From positions 6,057-57,672 of the forward strand of contig MNCZ01000106.1 in the NCBI GenBank assembly GCA_001914695.1: a stretch of 51,616 bases of DNA, written 5' to 3'. The DNA is from Gammaproteobacteria bacterium 13_2_20CM_66_19 (lineage in GTDB: Bacteria; Pseudomonadota; Gammaproteobacteria; Steroidobacterales; Steroidobacteraceae). The stretch's first letter is position 1. Each line of letters opens with the position of its first letter. The notes below the pieces were generated by a model. That model searched no databases. It was not told the origin of the DNA and saw nothing but the letters and a program-made list of their open reading frames with translations. Below are positions 23,116 through 32,698 of the stretch, one piece after another. A program made the translations under genes and the position numbers.

Positions 23116-24148
23116 CGGTCATCGCGGCGCCAGCGGCTACGTGCCCGAGCACACTCTGGCGTCATATTTCCTCGCGATGCAGCACGGCGCCGACTACGTG
23201 GAGCCGGACCTGGTGATGACGGCCGACGGGGTGCTGATCGCGCGTCACGAGAACGAGATCGGCGCCACCACGGATGTGGCGCAGCACCGGCGGTTCGCCG
23301 CGCGGCGCGCCGAGCGGCTGATCGACGGGGTGTCGGTGCGCGGCTGGTTCACCGAGGACTTCACGCTCGCCGAGCTCAAGACACTCAAGGTGCGCGAGCG
23401 CGTTCCGGAGCTGCGGCCCGGCAACACGCGCTTCGACGGACAGTTCGAGATCCCGACGCTGGAGGAGATTCTCGTGCTGGTGCGCGGCGTCGAAGCGGCG
23501 CGCGCGGCGCGTGCGCGGCAGCTCGGGACGACTCCGCCCGAGCGCATCGGCGTCTATCCCGAGACCAAGCACCCGAGCCATTTCGCCGCCCGCGGGCTCG
23601 CGATGGAGGCGCCTCTCCTTGCGACCCTGGCGCGCCACGGCTACGAGGGGCGCGAGGCCCCCGTGTGGCTGCAGTCCTTCGAGGTGGGAAACCTGCGCGC
23701 GCTCGCCGGCGTGACGCAGCTCAAGCGGGTGCAGCTGATCGAGGAGGGCGGCGCTCCTTACGATTTCATTGCGGCAGGCGATGCGCGCCGCTACGCCGAC
23801 CTGATCGCGCCCGCGGGACTCGAGGAAATCGCCGGCTACGCGCAGGCGATCGGACCCAACAAGTCACTCGTCATTCCGCGCCGTGCGGACGGGAGCCTGG
23901 ACACGCCCACCGCGCTCATCGCGGACGCCCACGGGGCGGGCCTCGCGGTTCATCCCTGGACCTTCCGCGCGGAGAACGCCTTCCTGCCGGCGCCGCTACG
24001 CCGCGGCGCGCAGCCGACCGCCCGAGGCGATCTCGCGGCGGAGATCGTCGCCTACCTGCGCTGCGGCATCGACGGATTCTTCACCGATCAGCCCGATATC
24101 GGCGTGGCGGCGCGCGACGCGTTTCTCGCGGGCGCGAACGTCAGTTAG
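23093..24148 (+). CDS. glycerophosphodiester phosphodiesterase (GlpQ/UgpQ type)
   Basis: 351 aa GDPD-fold enzyme that hydrolyses glycerophosphodiesters to glycerol 3-phosphate and an alcohol. The motif order is right: [67 protein letters not shown] and, near the end, [13 protein letters not shown]. The length matches GlpQ rather than UgpQ, but no signal peptide is visible when translation starts at the GTG at 23093, so the protein would be cytoplasmic. The upstream in-frame extension to 23024 lies inside glgB and is not family-like. Confidence 0.9.
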
Positions 24149-24198
24149 TCAGGGGCCAGGCGCGCTGAGCGGCGCGGCGGGCTTCGGCTATACCGCCT

Positions 24199-26844
24199 TC
24201 AGGTGGCGCGCCGCCGGCCGGAGCTGCCGAAGAGCACCAGCGACTCGCCCGCGTCCCGGCGCGGCGCGAACGCGGCGTTTTCCAGAGCCTGCCGGGCGCG
24301 CACCGCCGCCGCCCGGGCTTCCGCGGCCGCGAGGCTCGCTTCCACCGGCTTGCCGAGCAGGAACCCCTGCACGCCGATCGGGCCGCAGCGCGCGAGGAAT
24401 TCGAGCTGCGCGGCTCTCTCGACACCCTCCGCCACCACCTGCAGACCCAGCCCATGACAGAGCGCGACGATCGAGCGCAGGATCGCCGCCGAGCGCGGGT
24501 TGGTATCGACGCCGGCCACGAGGAGCCGATCGAGCTTCACCCGCGAGATCGGCAGCTGCTCGAGGGAGGTGAGGGAGGAGTAGCCGATGCCGAAGTCATC
24601 GAGCGCGATCGTGACGCCGAGCGCGCGCAGCTGGCGGAGCGAATCGATGGTGGCCGAGCCGGTCTGAAAAACCGTCTCGGTGATCTCGAGCTCGAGCGCG
24701 CTGGCGGGGAGTCCCGAGGCTTCGAGCGTGCGCGCCACGTGGTCGACGAAGTCGCTCTCGAAGAATTGCGGCGCGGAGACGTTGATCGCCACGGTGGCCT
24801 GCGGCCAGCCATCGGCACGCCAGCCGGCGGCGGTCGAGACCGCGGTGTGCAGGATCCAGTCGGTCAGCTCGTGGATGAGGCCGGTGTCCTCCGCCACGTG
24901 GATGAACTCGGTGGCGGTGACGATGCGGCCGTCGCCCCTGCGCCAGCGCAGCAGCGCCTCCACCGCGGTCGATTCGAAGCTGTGCAGCACGACCTGGGGC
25001 TGGTACATCAGCAGCAGGTCGCCGTTCTCGACCGCGCGGCGCAGCGACTGCTCGAGCCTGAAGCGCTGGGCCGCGGCGTCGTAGAGGGCGGGACTGTAGA
25101 GGGCGAAGCGGTTGCGGCCCAGCTCCTTGGCGTGGAACAGCGCCACGTCCGCGGCGCGCAGCAACCCTTCCGCATCGCCCGCGTGATCCGGGTACAGGCT
25201 CGCGCCGACGCTCGCGCCGGTGGTGAGCACGCGGCCGTCGACGAGGAGCGGCTCCTGGAGCGTCGCGACGATGTCCGCCGCACGGGCCTCGACCTGCTCG
25301 CTCGATTTCACGTCCTCGAGCAGCACGGTGAACTCATCGCCCCCGAGCCGTGCGAGGCGGCCGGCGGGGCCGGTGGCGGCGTGCAGCCGCTCGGCGATGT
25401 GCTGCAGCACCCGGTCGCCGAAGCTGTGACCGAGGGTGTCGTTGATCGACTTGAAGTTGTCGACGTCGACGAACAGCAGCGCCAGGCGCTGCCCGCTGCC
25501 GGTGCGCGAGAGCGCGCTCTCGAGCTGCGCCGCGAGGCTGCGGCGGTTGGGCAGCTGCGTCAGCGGATCGTGGTGCGCAAGGTGATGGAGCTGGCGGGTG
25601 CGCTCGGCGACGCGCTGCTCGAGCTCGGTCTGGTGGGCGCGCAGCTCCGTTTCCGCGTGCGCGATGCGATCGGCCATGGTGTTGAAGGATTCGGCGAGCT
25701 CGTCGATCTCGGCCGAGCCGCCGCGCGGGGCGCGCGCCCCGCGGTCGCCGCCGGCGAGCAGCCGCGTGGCCGCGGTCAGCCGGCGCACCGGCACGCTGAT
25801 GCTCACCGCGAGCAGCGCCGACACGAGCAGCATCAGAGCGAGCACCGCGAACGAGGTGTTCCGGAGCGTATGCTCGGCTCCCTCGGCCGCGGTGGCCGCG
25901 TGCTGCGCGGCCAGCAGCAGTCCCTCGCGCGCGGGCAGCTGCAGCTCCCGCTGCACGCCGACCGTGAGCGCGGCGCTGTCCTCGCGCAGGCTGTGCCAGA
26001 GCGGCCCGCTCTCGCCGTCGTAGCGCTCGCTCGCGCGGCGCAGCCGGGCGGCTTCCGCGAAGTCCTGCCGCACCAGGGAGAGCCAGGCGCGGCCCGGCGA
26101 AGCCTCGAATTCCGCGCTGTGCGCGTGCAGCACCTCCCTGAACTCACGCTCGCGCTGGGCGATTACGGCCGAGGGGGTCAGGTTGCCGCGCACCGCGTTG
26201 ATGGCGGTGTGGAGCTCCGCGAGCGAGCGCTCCGCCACCACCTGCGTGCCGTTGATGGCGAGCCCCGAGCCGCCGGCGGAAACGATGCGCCGGTAGACGT
26301 CGTCGAGGGCCGCCTGGCGCCGGGCGTCCCACTGCAGGCGCTGCGAAGCACGGGTCGCGAGTTGACGCGCGTTGGCGATGTGACGGGTGAGCTGCTGGCG
26401 CAGTCCGGTGGCGGCGGCCGTGACCGCGCGCGGCGGCGCGCTGCTGAAGTACTCGGCGACCGCCGCCTCGAGCGCATCGCCGGCGAGCGTGATGGTGCTG
26501 AGCTTGTCGTCGGCGCTGTGCGCCTGCACGTACTCGCCGACCGCGCGATCGTAGGCGATGAGCTTTTCCAGCACGGCGTTGGCTCTGTTGGCGAGCGGCT
26601 CGTGCTCGGTCTGCATGCTGCGAACGGCCTCGAGGGCCTGGCGCGCGGTGCGCGTGGCGAGCGACTCGCCGAGCAGCAGCACGGCCGTGACCGCGGCGAG
26701 CCCGAGGCCGAGCCGCCAGCCGATCCCGAGGCGCGGGCTGCGCGGCGACCAGCGCGGGCGCGGCAGCCACCGGAGCCAGGCGCGCTCGGCGTCCGGCGGG
26801 CCGGAGAGCAGGGACTGCGAGATTTCAGCGATCGCTTTATGCAT
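24199..26844 (-). CDS. membrane-bound GGDEF-EAL cyclic-di-GMP enzyme with periplasmic sensor and HAMP
   Basis: 881 aa. A first membrane helix (LGIGWRLGLGLAAVTAVLLLGES) precedes a periplasmic helical region of about 270 residues, a second helix (FAVLALMLLVSALLAVSISV), HAMP (PVRRLTAATRLLAGGD) and a coiled-coil linker. The GGDEF motif is intact (about residue 500). The EAL domain has Glu629 (EALLRW), INVS, LEITE, LDDFGIGYSS, VKLDR, AEGVE and VQGF, all the residues expected for c-di-GMP hydrolysis. The RxxD inhibitory site before GGDEF is absent (GPAG). Net activity cannot be predicted. It is convergent with the phosphodiesterase gene. Confidence 0.93.
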   Translation of the reverse strand: MHKAIAEISQSLLSGPPDAERAWLRWLPRPRWSPRSPRLGIGWRLGLGLAAVTAVLLLGESLATRTARQALEAVRSMQTEHEPLANRANAVLEKLIAYDRAVGEYVQAHSADDKLSTITLAGDALEAAVAEYFSSAPPRAVTAAATGLRQQLTRHIANARQLATRASQRLQWDARRQAALDDVYRRIVSAGGSGLAINGTQVVAERSLAELHTAINAVRGNLTPSAVIAQREREFREVLHAHSAEFEASPGRAWLSLVRQDFAEAARLRRASERYDGESGPLWHSLREDSAALTVGVQRELQLPAREGLLLAAQHAATAAEGAEHTLRNTSFAVLALMLLVSALLAVSISVPVRRLTAATRLLAGGDRGARAPRGGSAEIDELAESFNTMADRIAHAETELRAHQTELEQRVAERTRQLHHLAHHDPLTQLPNRRSLAAQLESALSRTGSGQRLALLFVDVDNFKSINDTLGHSFGDRVLQHIAERLHAATGPAGRLARLGGDEFTVLLEDVKSSEQVEARAADIVATLQEPLLVDGRVLTTGASVGASLYPDHAGDAEGLLRAADVALFHAKELGRNRFALYSPALYDAAAQRFRLEQSLRRAVENGDLLLMYQPQVVLHSFESTAVEALLRWRRGDGRIVTATEFIHVAEDTGLIHELTDWILHTAVSTAAGWRADGWPQATVAINVSAPQFFESDFVDHVARTLEASGLPASALELEITETVFQTGSATIDSLRQLRALGVTIALDDFGIGYSSLTSLEQLPISRVKLDRLLVAGVDTNPRSAAILRSIVALCHGLGLQVVAEGVERAAQLEFLARCGPIGVQGFLLGKPVEASLAAAEARAAAVRARQALENAAFAPRRDAGESLVLFGSSGRRRAT

Positions 26845-26972
26845 GCGACATAAACCGCGGCTGGCAGACGCGAAATGCCGTTATCGGTCACTCCAACAGC
26901 ACCCCATGATGCGCGTGGAATCGGGGGCGCTTCCGTGGCCGACATCCCATAAAGCGTGAAATGGGCTGACCG

Positions 26973-27004
26973 GGCGGGCCTTACACAAGAGTGCGGAGCC
27001 CGCC
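26973..27004. repeat. inverted repeat, 7-bp arms
   Basis: GGCGGGC (26973-26979) and GCCCGCC (26998-27004) flank an 18-nt loop in the 257-bp gap between the GGDEF-EAL gene and the small gene at 27102. It lies upstream of the predicted -10, so it should not be part of that message. Role unknown. Confidence 0.35.
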
Positions 27005-27010
27005 ATGCGA

Positions 27011-27054
27011 GCCGGCCGTCACGACTGAAGTGCCCTTCCGTGCCGGCCGTCACG
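27011..27054 (+). promoter_or_regulatory. direct repeat GCCGGCCGTCACG x2, possible activator sites
   Basis: The 13-bp unit occurs at 27011-27023 and exactly again at 27042-27054, 31 bp apart (about three helical turns). The second copy covers the place where the -35 of the promoter at 27065 would be. Confidence 0.4.
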
Positions 27055-27064
27055 TTCTTTGGCA

Positions 27065-27070
27065 TATACT
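27065..27070 (+). promoter_or_regulatory. predicted -10 element TATACT
   Basis: TATACT stands out in GC-rich surroundings 32 bp before the ATG at 27102. No good -35 lies 16-18 bp upstream; that position holds a direct repeat instead, which suggests activator-dependent transcription. Confidence 0.45.
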
Positions 27071-27101
27071 AGGCGCTTCCGATGAAGGGCGGCTGAACGG
27101 C

Positions 27102-27401
27102 ATGAGCGAGCTCGCTGATACCTTTGATGCGGCCTTCTCGAAGGCCGTCGACCTCGGCAACCGGATTGCCGACAAGGACAAGGACGCCGACCTCTGGGAC
27201 GTTGCCGACGGGCTACTCGCCGGCGCCATTCAGTACTGGCTCTACTCCCGCCAGCCCTGTGGCGATCCGCGCTGCCAGGACTGCATGCCGATCAGCACCT
27301 CGCAGGGCCGCATGGCGGAGCTCAACCGCCTCATCGAGCAGCTCGCTTCCGAGAGCGAGTACTTCCACACCCCGACCGACGCCAACGCCGGCCGGGCGTA
27401 G
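27102..27401 (+). CDS. conserved-looking small protein with C-x4-C-x2-C motif, function unknown
   Basis: 99 aa, acidic and soluble. An N-terminal helical part (MSELADTFDAAFSKAVDLGNRIADKDKDADLWDVADGLLAGAIQYWLYSRQ) precedes PCGDPRCQDC (Cys53, Cys58, Cys61), which may bind a metal, and a second helix ending in EYFHTPTDANAGRA. I do not assign it to a named family. The ATG at 27102 was chosen over upstream frame extension because of its position behind TATACT and the charged start. It is convergent with the aminotransferase gene. Confidence 0.75.
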   Translation: MSELADTFDAAFSKAVDLGNRIADKDKDADLWDVADGLLAGAIQYWLYSRQPCGDPRCQDCMPISTSQGRMAELNRLIEQLASESEYFHTPTDANAGRA

Positions 27402-27437
27402 ACGACACACTCGGAAATCCTCCGGGGATCTAAGCGT

Positions 27438-28745
27438 TCAGCCCGTAGCCTGTGCCTTGCGCGCGGCGCCGGCCACTTCTTCGAGCGCCTGCTCGAAGAG
27501 ATGGCAGCCTTCCTTCAAGTGGTTGTCGGGAATCGTGAGCGGCGCGAGAAAACGGATCACGTTCGAGTACACGCCGCAGGAGAGAATCACGAGCCCGCGC
27601 CGGCCCGCAGCCTGCACCAGAGCCTTGGTGAGCTCGGCGTCGGGGTGATCGGCGCGCGCGTTCTTCACCAGCTCGACGGCCACCATGGCGCCGAGCGCGC
27701 GCACCTCGCCGATGCAGGGGAAGCGCACCTGCAGCCCCTTCAGACGCGAGCTCATGAAGCGCCCGATCTCGGAGGCACGCTTGAGGAGCTGCTCCTCACG
27801 GATCACCTCCAGCACCGCGAGTCCCGCGGCGCACCCGAGCGGTGAGCCGGCATAGGTCCCGCCGAGTCCGCCGGGTCCGGGCGCGTCCATGATTTCGGCC
27901 TTGCCGATCACGGCCGACAGCGGCACCCCTCCGGCGACGCTCTTGGCGATGGTGATGAGATCGGGCTCGACGCCGGCGTGCTCGATCGCGAACATGCGCC
28001 CCGTGCGCCCGAAGCCGCTCTGGATCTCGTCGGCGATCAGCACGATGCCGTGGGTGTCACAGACGCTGCGCAGCCGCCGCAGGAGCTCCGGCGGCGCGGC
28101 ATAGAAGCCGCCCTCGCCGAGCACCGGCTCGATGATGATCGCCGCGACGCGCGCGGGATCGACGTCCGCCCGGAACAGCTGCTCGAGCGCGCCGAGCGCA
28201 TGCTCGACGCTGATACCGTGATACGGCATCGGGAAGGGCAGGTGGTAGATCTCCGGCAGCAGCGTCCCGAACCCGGCCTTGTAGGGCTGCACCTTGCCGG
28301 TGAGGCTGATGCAGGCGAGCGTGCGGCCGTGGAAGCCGCCCGAGAAGGCGATCAGCGCGGAGCGCCGCGTGTGAAAGCGCGCGATCTTGATGGCGTTCTC
28401 GACCGCTTCCGCGCCGGTGGTGAGAAAGATGGTCTTCTTGGGGGGTGTGCCCGGGGCGAGCGCGTTCAGCGCTTCCGCGAGCGCGATGTAGCTCTCATAG
28501 GGGGTCACCTGGAAGCAGGCGTGGGTGAATTTCCCGAGCTGGCGCGAGACAGCCTCATGCACCTTCGGGTGCACGTGCCCGGTGTTGAGCACCGAGATGC
28601 CGCTCGCGAAGTCGACGTAGCGCCGGCCCTCCACATCCCACAGCTCCGCATTGGAGGCCCGCTCGGCGTACACGGCGAGCGAGTTGGTCACGCCGCGCGG
28701 CACGGCTTGGAGACGGCGTTGGTGCAGTTCGGCGTTCGACGTCAC
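27438..28745 (-). CDS. 4-aminobutyrate-type class III aminotransferase
   Basis: 435 aa PLP enzyme of the GabT group. Segments seen: NAELWDVEGRRYVDFASGISVLNTGHVHPKV, TTGAEAVENAIKIAR, AFSGGFHGRT, IIEPVLGEGGFYAAP, LIADEIQSGFGRTGRMFA, and the lysine segment DLITIAKSVAGGVPLSAVIG. It would transfer the amino group of GABA or a similar omega-amine to 2-oxoglutarate, giving a semialdehyde. The GTG at 28745 has AGGGGA just upstream. It follows the molybdoenzyme genes at a distance of 11 bp, so it is probably co-transcribed with them. The exact amine substrate is not certain. Confidence 0.92.
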   Translation of the reverse strand: MTSNAELHQRRLQAVPRGVTNSLAVYAERASNAELWDVEGRRYVDFASGISVLNTGHVHPKVHEAVSRQLGKFTHACFQVTPYESYIALAEALNALAPGTPPKKTIFLTTGAEAVENAIKIARFHTRRSALIAFSGGFHGRTLACISLTGKVQPYKAGFGTLLPEIYHLPFPMPYHGISVEHALGALEQLFRADVDPARVAAIIIEPVLGEGGFYAAPPELLRRLRSVCDTHGIVLIADEIQSGFGRTGRMFAIEHAGVEPDLITIAKSVAGGVPLSAVIGKAEIMDAPGPGGLGGTYAGSPLGCAAGLAVLEVIREEQLLKRASEIGRFMSSRLKGLQVRFPCIGEVRALGAMVAVELVKNARADHPDAELTKALVQAAGRRGLVILSCGVYSNVIRFLAPLTIPDNHLKEGCHLFEQALEEVAGAARKAQATG

Positions 28746-28756
28746 GGTAGTCCCCT

Positions 28757-30880
28757 TCAGGCGAGTTTGTGGCGCGCGAGCGGCAGCGAGCGCAGGCGGC
28801 GGCCGCTCGCGGCGTGGATGGCGTTGCAGACCGCGGGCGCGACGAGGGCGGTCGACGGCTCGCCGATGCCCCCGGGAGGCGCGCGGTTGTCGAGCAGCAG
28901 CACATCGATGCGCGGAATCTCGTTGATCCGCAGCACCCGGTAGGTGTCGAAGTTGGTTTGCTGCACGCGGCCGCGCTGGATATTGATCTCGCCCCAGAGA
29001 GTCGAGCTCAGGCCGAAGATGATGCCGCTCTCCACCTGCGCGACGACGATGTCCCGGTTCACGACCTGGCCGCAGTCGACCGCGCAGACGATCCGGTGCA
29101 CCCTGACCTTGCCGTTCTCGAGCGAGATCTCGGCGACCTGCGCCATGTAGGTGTCGTAGCCGCTCATGACGGCGAGCCCGTGAAAGCGTCCCTTGGGGGC
29201 CGCGCCGTAGCGGGCCTCCTGAGCGGCGAGCTCGAGCGCCTTGAGGTATCGCGGCTGCTTCGAGAGCAGCGCCCGGCGGAACTCGAGGGGATCCCTGCGG
29301 GCGCTCGCGGCGAGCTCGTCCATGAAGCTCTCGGCGACGAAGCAGTTGAGCGCATGGCTCACCGAGCGCATGTAGCCGACGTTGATGCCGATCTCGTGCC
29401 GCAGGTACTCGACCGACACGTTGGGCACATCGTACGGGTAGTTGGCCGCCGCCTCGATGGCGAAGGGGTCGATGCTCTTTGCCACCACCGCGGGAAACAG
29501 GCGCGCGGTGACCGAGGGGCCCACCAGGCGCAGCTTCCAGGCGATCAGCTTGCCGCTCTTGTCGAAGGCGCCGATCGCGGTGTCGAAGGCCGGCGGCCGG
29601 TAAACGTCGTGGGTCGTGTCGTCTTCCCGCGTCCACAGGAGCTTCACGGGCTTGCCGACCGCCTTGGAGGCTTCGACCGCGGCGGGGACGAAGTCGACAT
29701 CCAGGCGGCGGCCGAAGCCGCCGCCGAGGAACGTGGTGTGCACTCGCACCTGCTCGGGCTTGAGCCCGGCGGCGCTCGCGGCGGCCTGCTGCGCCACCTG
29801 CTGGATCTGCGTCGGCACGTAGATGTCGCAGCCCTCGGCGCGCACGTCGGCGGTGCAGTTCTGCGGCTCGAGCGTCGCGTGCGCCAGGAGCGGCAGCTGG
29901 TACTCGGCCTTGACCACCCGCGCGGCGGACTTGATGACGGCGTCGGCGTCCCCGTCCCGGCGGGCGCTCTGCGCCGTGCCGGTCGCGCGCTCGAGCCCGC
30001 GCAGGATCACGCCGTCGTTCAAGGCGCCGTTCGCCCCGTCGTCCCACTTGATCGCGAGCACATCGCGCGCCTTGAGCGCCTGCCACCACGAGGTGGCGAC
30101 CACCGCGATGCCCGATGAGGTCTGCACCACGGCCTTGACACCGGGCAGGGCGCGCGCCTTGCTGTCATCGAAGCTCGCCGCCTTGCCGCCGAGCGCCGGC
30201 GGCTGGGCGAGCGCGGCATAGAGCATCTCGGGCAGGCGCACGTCGATGCCGTAGCGCGCACTGCCGTCCACCTTGAGTGGGGTATCGAGTCGCCTCACGG
30301 AGGTGCCGATCAGGCGGAAGTTCCCGGGATCGGTGAGTTTGACGTCGTTCGGCACCGGGAGCCTGGCGGCGGCCTCGGCGCACGCGCCGAAGCTCGCGCG
30401 CTTGCCGGTCGGGGAGACCACGAAGCCGTTCTCCACGCGGCAGACGGCGGCCCGAATGCCCCACTCCCGCGCGGCGGCGCTGATCAGCATGGTGCGCGCC
30501 TGCGCGCCCGCCCTGCGGAGCTTCAGCCACGCATCGCGCACGCTGGTGCTGCCGCCGGTGATCTGCGTGCCGAGGAGGTCGTTCTTGTACGCATCGCCCG
30601 CCGGAGCGAAGTCGATGCGGATGCGGCCGAGGTCCACTCCGAGCTCTTCGGCGATGAGCGTCGGCAGCGCCGTGTAGACGCCCTGGCCCATCTCCGAGCG
30701 GTCGCAGAGGAAGGTGATGGTGTTGTCGGTGCCGATGCGCAGCCATGCATTGGCGGCGACCGTCTTCGGCTCCCCGCTCGTGCGCCCCGGCTTGCTGCAG
30801 CCGGGCAGGTGCAGCGCGATGATCAGGCCACCCGAGACACAGGCGGAGCTCTTGAGGAAGGCGCGTCGATCGAGGCTCAT
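28757..30880 (-). CDS. isoquinoline 1-oxidoreductase-like molybdoenzyme, large subunit
   Basis: 707 aa member of the xanthine-dehydrogenase superfamily, IorB type. A Tat-like signal (SLDRRAFLKSSACVSGGLIIALHLPGC) suggests export or membrane anchoring. The Mo-pterin binding segments are present: DRSEMGQGVYTALPTLIAEELGV, TTFLGGGFGRRLDVDFV, AVDCGQVVNRDIVVAQVESGIIFGLS and GGIGEPSTALVAPAVCNAIHAASGRR, the last holding the catalytic Glu. It would hydroxylate an N-heterocycle or oxidise an aldehyde with electrons leaving through the [2Fe-2S] subunit encoded upstream. GGAGGT precedes the ATG at 30880. The real substrate is unknown. Confidence 0.93.
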   Translation of the reverse strand: MSLDRRAFLKSSACVSGGLIIALHLPGCSKPGRTSGEPKTVAANAWLRIGTDNTITFLCDRSEMGQGVYTALPTLIAEELGVDLGRIRIDFAPAGDAYKNDLLGTQITGGSTSVRDAWLKLRRAGAQARTMLISAAAREWGIRAAVCRVENGFVVSPTGKRASFGACAEAAARLPVPNDVKLTDPGNFRLIGTSVRRLDTPLKVDGSARYGIDVRLPEMLYAALAQPPALGGKAASFDDSKARALPGVKAVVQTSSGIAVVATSWWQALKARDVLAIKWDDGANGALNDGVILRGLERATGTAQSARRDGDADAVIKSAARVVKAEYQLPLLAHATLEPQNCTADVRAEGCDIYVPTQIQQVAQQAAASAAGLKPEQVRVHTTFLGGGFGRRLDVDFVPAAVEASKAVGKPVKLLWTREDDTTHDVYRPPAFDTAIGAFDKSGKLIAWKLRLVGPSVTARLFPAVVAKSIDPFAIEAAANYPYDVPNVSVEYLRHEIGINVGYMRSVSHALNCFVAESFMDELAASARRDPLEFRRALLSKQPRYLKALELAAQEARYGAAPKGRFHGLAVMSGYDTYMAQVAEISLENGKVRVHRIVCAVDCGQVVNRDIVVAQVESGIIFGLSSTLWGEINIQRGRVQQTNFDTYRVLRINEIPRIDVLLLDNRAPPGGIGEPSTALVAPAVCNAIHAASGRRLRSLPLARHKLA

Positions 30881-30915
30881 GCGGACCTCCATCTCATTCT
30901 CGCGGGGCCGGTAAA

Positions 30916-31377
30916 TCAGCCGCCGGACTTGAGCTGCGCGGCGCGGTGAATCGCGGCGCGGATGCGCTGATAAGTGCCGCAGCGACAGATGTTGCCGGAC
31001 ATCGCGGCATCGATGTCGGCATCCGAGGGTTGCGGGGTGTGCGCGAGCAGCGCCGCCGCCGACATGATCTGGCCCGACTGGCAGTAGCCGCACTGCGGCA
31101 CGTCGAGCTCGATCCAGGCCTTCTGCACCGGATGGCTGCGATCGGACGAGAGGCCCTCGATGGTGGTGATCTTGCCGGCCGCGGCGGCGCTCACCGGCGT
31201 GCGGCACGAGCGCACCGCCTGCCCATCGAGATGCACCGTGCAGGCGCCGCACAGCGCCGCGCCGCAGCCGTACTTGGTGCCGGTCAGGCCGAGCGTGTCG
31301 CGCAGCACCCACAGCAACGGCGTGTCGGAATCGACGTCGACCTCGGTGTCCTTGCCATTGACGTTGAGCTTGATCAT
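30916..31377 (-). CDS. isoquinoline 1-oxidoreductase-like molybdoenzyme, [2Fe-2S] small subunit
   Basis: 153 aa, IorA/CoxS type. The plant-ferredoxin-like cluster motif is [21 protein letters not shown] and the second cluster motif is [10 protein letters not shown]...CRCGTY. Both clusters pass electrons from the molybdenum site. It is encoded 35 bp upstream of the large subunit on the same strand. The ATG at 31377 has AGGGGG upstream; the frame before it is not family-like. The gap to the divergent reductase gene is about 200 bp. Confidence 0.95.
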   Translation of the reverse strand: MIKLNVNGKDTEVDVDSDTPLLWVLRDTLGLTGTKYGCGAALCGACTVHLDGQAVRSCRTPVSAAAAGKITTIEGLSSDRSHPVQKAWIELDVPQCGYCQSGQIMSAAALLAHTPQPSDADIDAAMSGNICRCGTYQRIRAAIHRAAQLKSGG

Positions 31378-31580
31378 GGAGCCCCCTTTCGCCGTCGTCT
31401 CCGACCAACACGGGCGGCGCTCGAGCAAGTTGCGCGCCAGGCTCGTGGCGCGCGCCGCGTACTATAAGGCTTAACCGCGCGCGGCGCGCACTCCGGCCCC
31501 TGACCGGGGAGGCGTCATGCGCGGGGGCACCGGACCCTCTACAATGCCGGGCCGAACACGGAAGAGCGAAAGCGAGCCTC

Positions 31581-32639
31581 TTGAGCCAGCTTCCAGGCAG
31601 CGCCGCCCCTGCGGCGCCGATCAGCACCGAAGTCGTCGTCGTGGGCGCCGGACCCTGCGGGCTGTTCCAGGTGTTTGAGCTCGGGTTGCTCGGCATCGGC
31701 GCGCACGTGGTGGATTCGCTGGCGCACCCCGGCGGACAGTGCGCGGAGCTCTATCCCGACAAGCCGATCTACGACATCCCGGCGCTGCCGGTGTGCGGCG
31801 CCCAGGAGCTGGTCGATCGGCTGCTGCAGCAGATCAAGCCCTTCAAACCGCAGCTGCATCTCGGCCACGAGGTGGTGGAGTTCGCGCCGCGCGAAGCGGG
31901 GCGCTTTCACCTGCGCAGCGCGGGCGGAGTCAGCTTCGACGCCGGTTGCGTGGTAATCGCGGCGGGCGTCGGCTCGTTTCAGCCGCGGCGCATCGCGCTG
32001 CCCGGCGCCGAGGCCTTCGAGGGCACGCGCATCCACTATCGGGTGAAGAGCGCGGCCGAGCTCGAGGGCAAGCGCCTGGTGATCTTCGGCGGCGGCGACT
32101 CGGCGCTCGACTGGACGCTCGAGCTGCTCGGCAAGGCGACGAGCCTGACACTGGTGCACCGCCGGCACGAGTTCCGCGCCGCGCCCGCCTCGGTCGCGCG
32201 CATGCAGCAGCACGTGGCGGCGGGGCGCATGCGCTGCTTCCAAGCGCTCCCGCACTCGCTGCTCGTCGAGGACGGCGCGCTCCGCGGGGTCAACATCCGC
32301 GCCCCGGACGGCACGGTGGAGCCGCTCGAGGCCGAGCAGCTGCTGGTGTTCTTCGGGCTGCACCCGAAGCTCGGACCGATCGCCGAGTGGGGACTGGCGC
32401 TCGAGAGGAAGGCGCTCGAGGTCGACACCGAGAAGTTCCAGACCAGCCTCCCCGGGGTCTTTGCGGTCGGCGACATCAACACCTATCCGGGCAAGAAGAA
32501 GCTGATCCTGTCCGGATTCCACGAGGCGGCGCTCGCCGCGTTCGCGATCCAGCATCATCTGTATCCGCAGAAGAAGCAGTTCCTGCAGTACACGACCACG
32601 AGCCCGCTGATGCACCAGCGTCTGGGAGTGCCGGACTGA
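31581..32639 (+). CDS. ferredoxin-NADP reductase, thioredoxin-reductase-like
   Basis: 352 aa. FAD-binding VVVVGAGPCGLFQVFELGLLG, the GGQCAELYPDKPIYDIPALP segment, NADPH-binding LVIFGGGDSALDWTLELL, and the C-terminal FAD segment GVFAVGDINTYPGKKKLILSGFHEAALAA mark the YumC/TrxR-like FNR class, which lacks the CxxC of thioredoxin reductase. It moves electrons between NADPH and ferredoxin or flavodoxin. The start is TTG 31581. A TACAAT (31540-31545) may be its -10. A reductase of this type could serve Rieske or Fe-S enzymes, but no direct link is seen. Confidence 0.9.
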   Translation: MSQLPGSAAPAAPISTEVVVVGAGPCGLFQVFELGLLGIGAHVVDSLAHPGGQCAELYPDKPIYDIPALPVCGAQELVDRLLQQIKPFKPQLHLGHEVVEFAPREAGRFHLRSAGGVSFDAGCVVIAAGVGSFQPRRIALPGAEAFEGTRIHYRVKSAAELEGKRLVIFGGGDSALDWTLELLGKATSLTLVHRRHEFRAAPASVARMQQHVAAGRMRCFQALPHSLLVEDGALRGVNIRAPDGTVEPLEAEQLLVFFGLHPKLGPIAEWGLALERKALEVDTEKFQTSLPGVFAVGDINTYPGKKKLILSGFHEAALAAFAIQHHLYPQKKQFLQYTTTSPLMHQRLGVPD

Positions 32640-32698
32640 AGGGTGCGGCGGGAAGTTTTGCCCCATAAAGACAGTCTTGCCCGATGAAGGAGGAGACG

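Noticed and set aside
24454-26853. 799-codon + strand frame opposite the GGDEF-EAL gene
   Set aside because: Antisense shadow; the minus-strand protein has every catalytic motif in place.
26880-26930. ACCGATAA on the minus strand upstream of the GGDEF-EAL gene, like a sigma-28 -10
   Set aside because: No TAAA-type -35 at the right distance.
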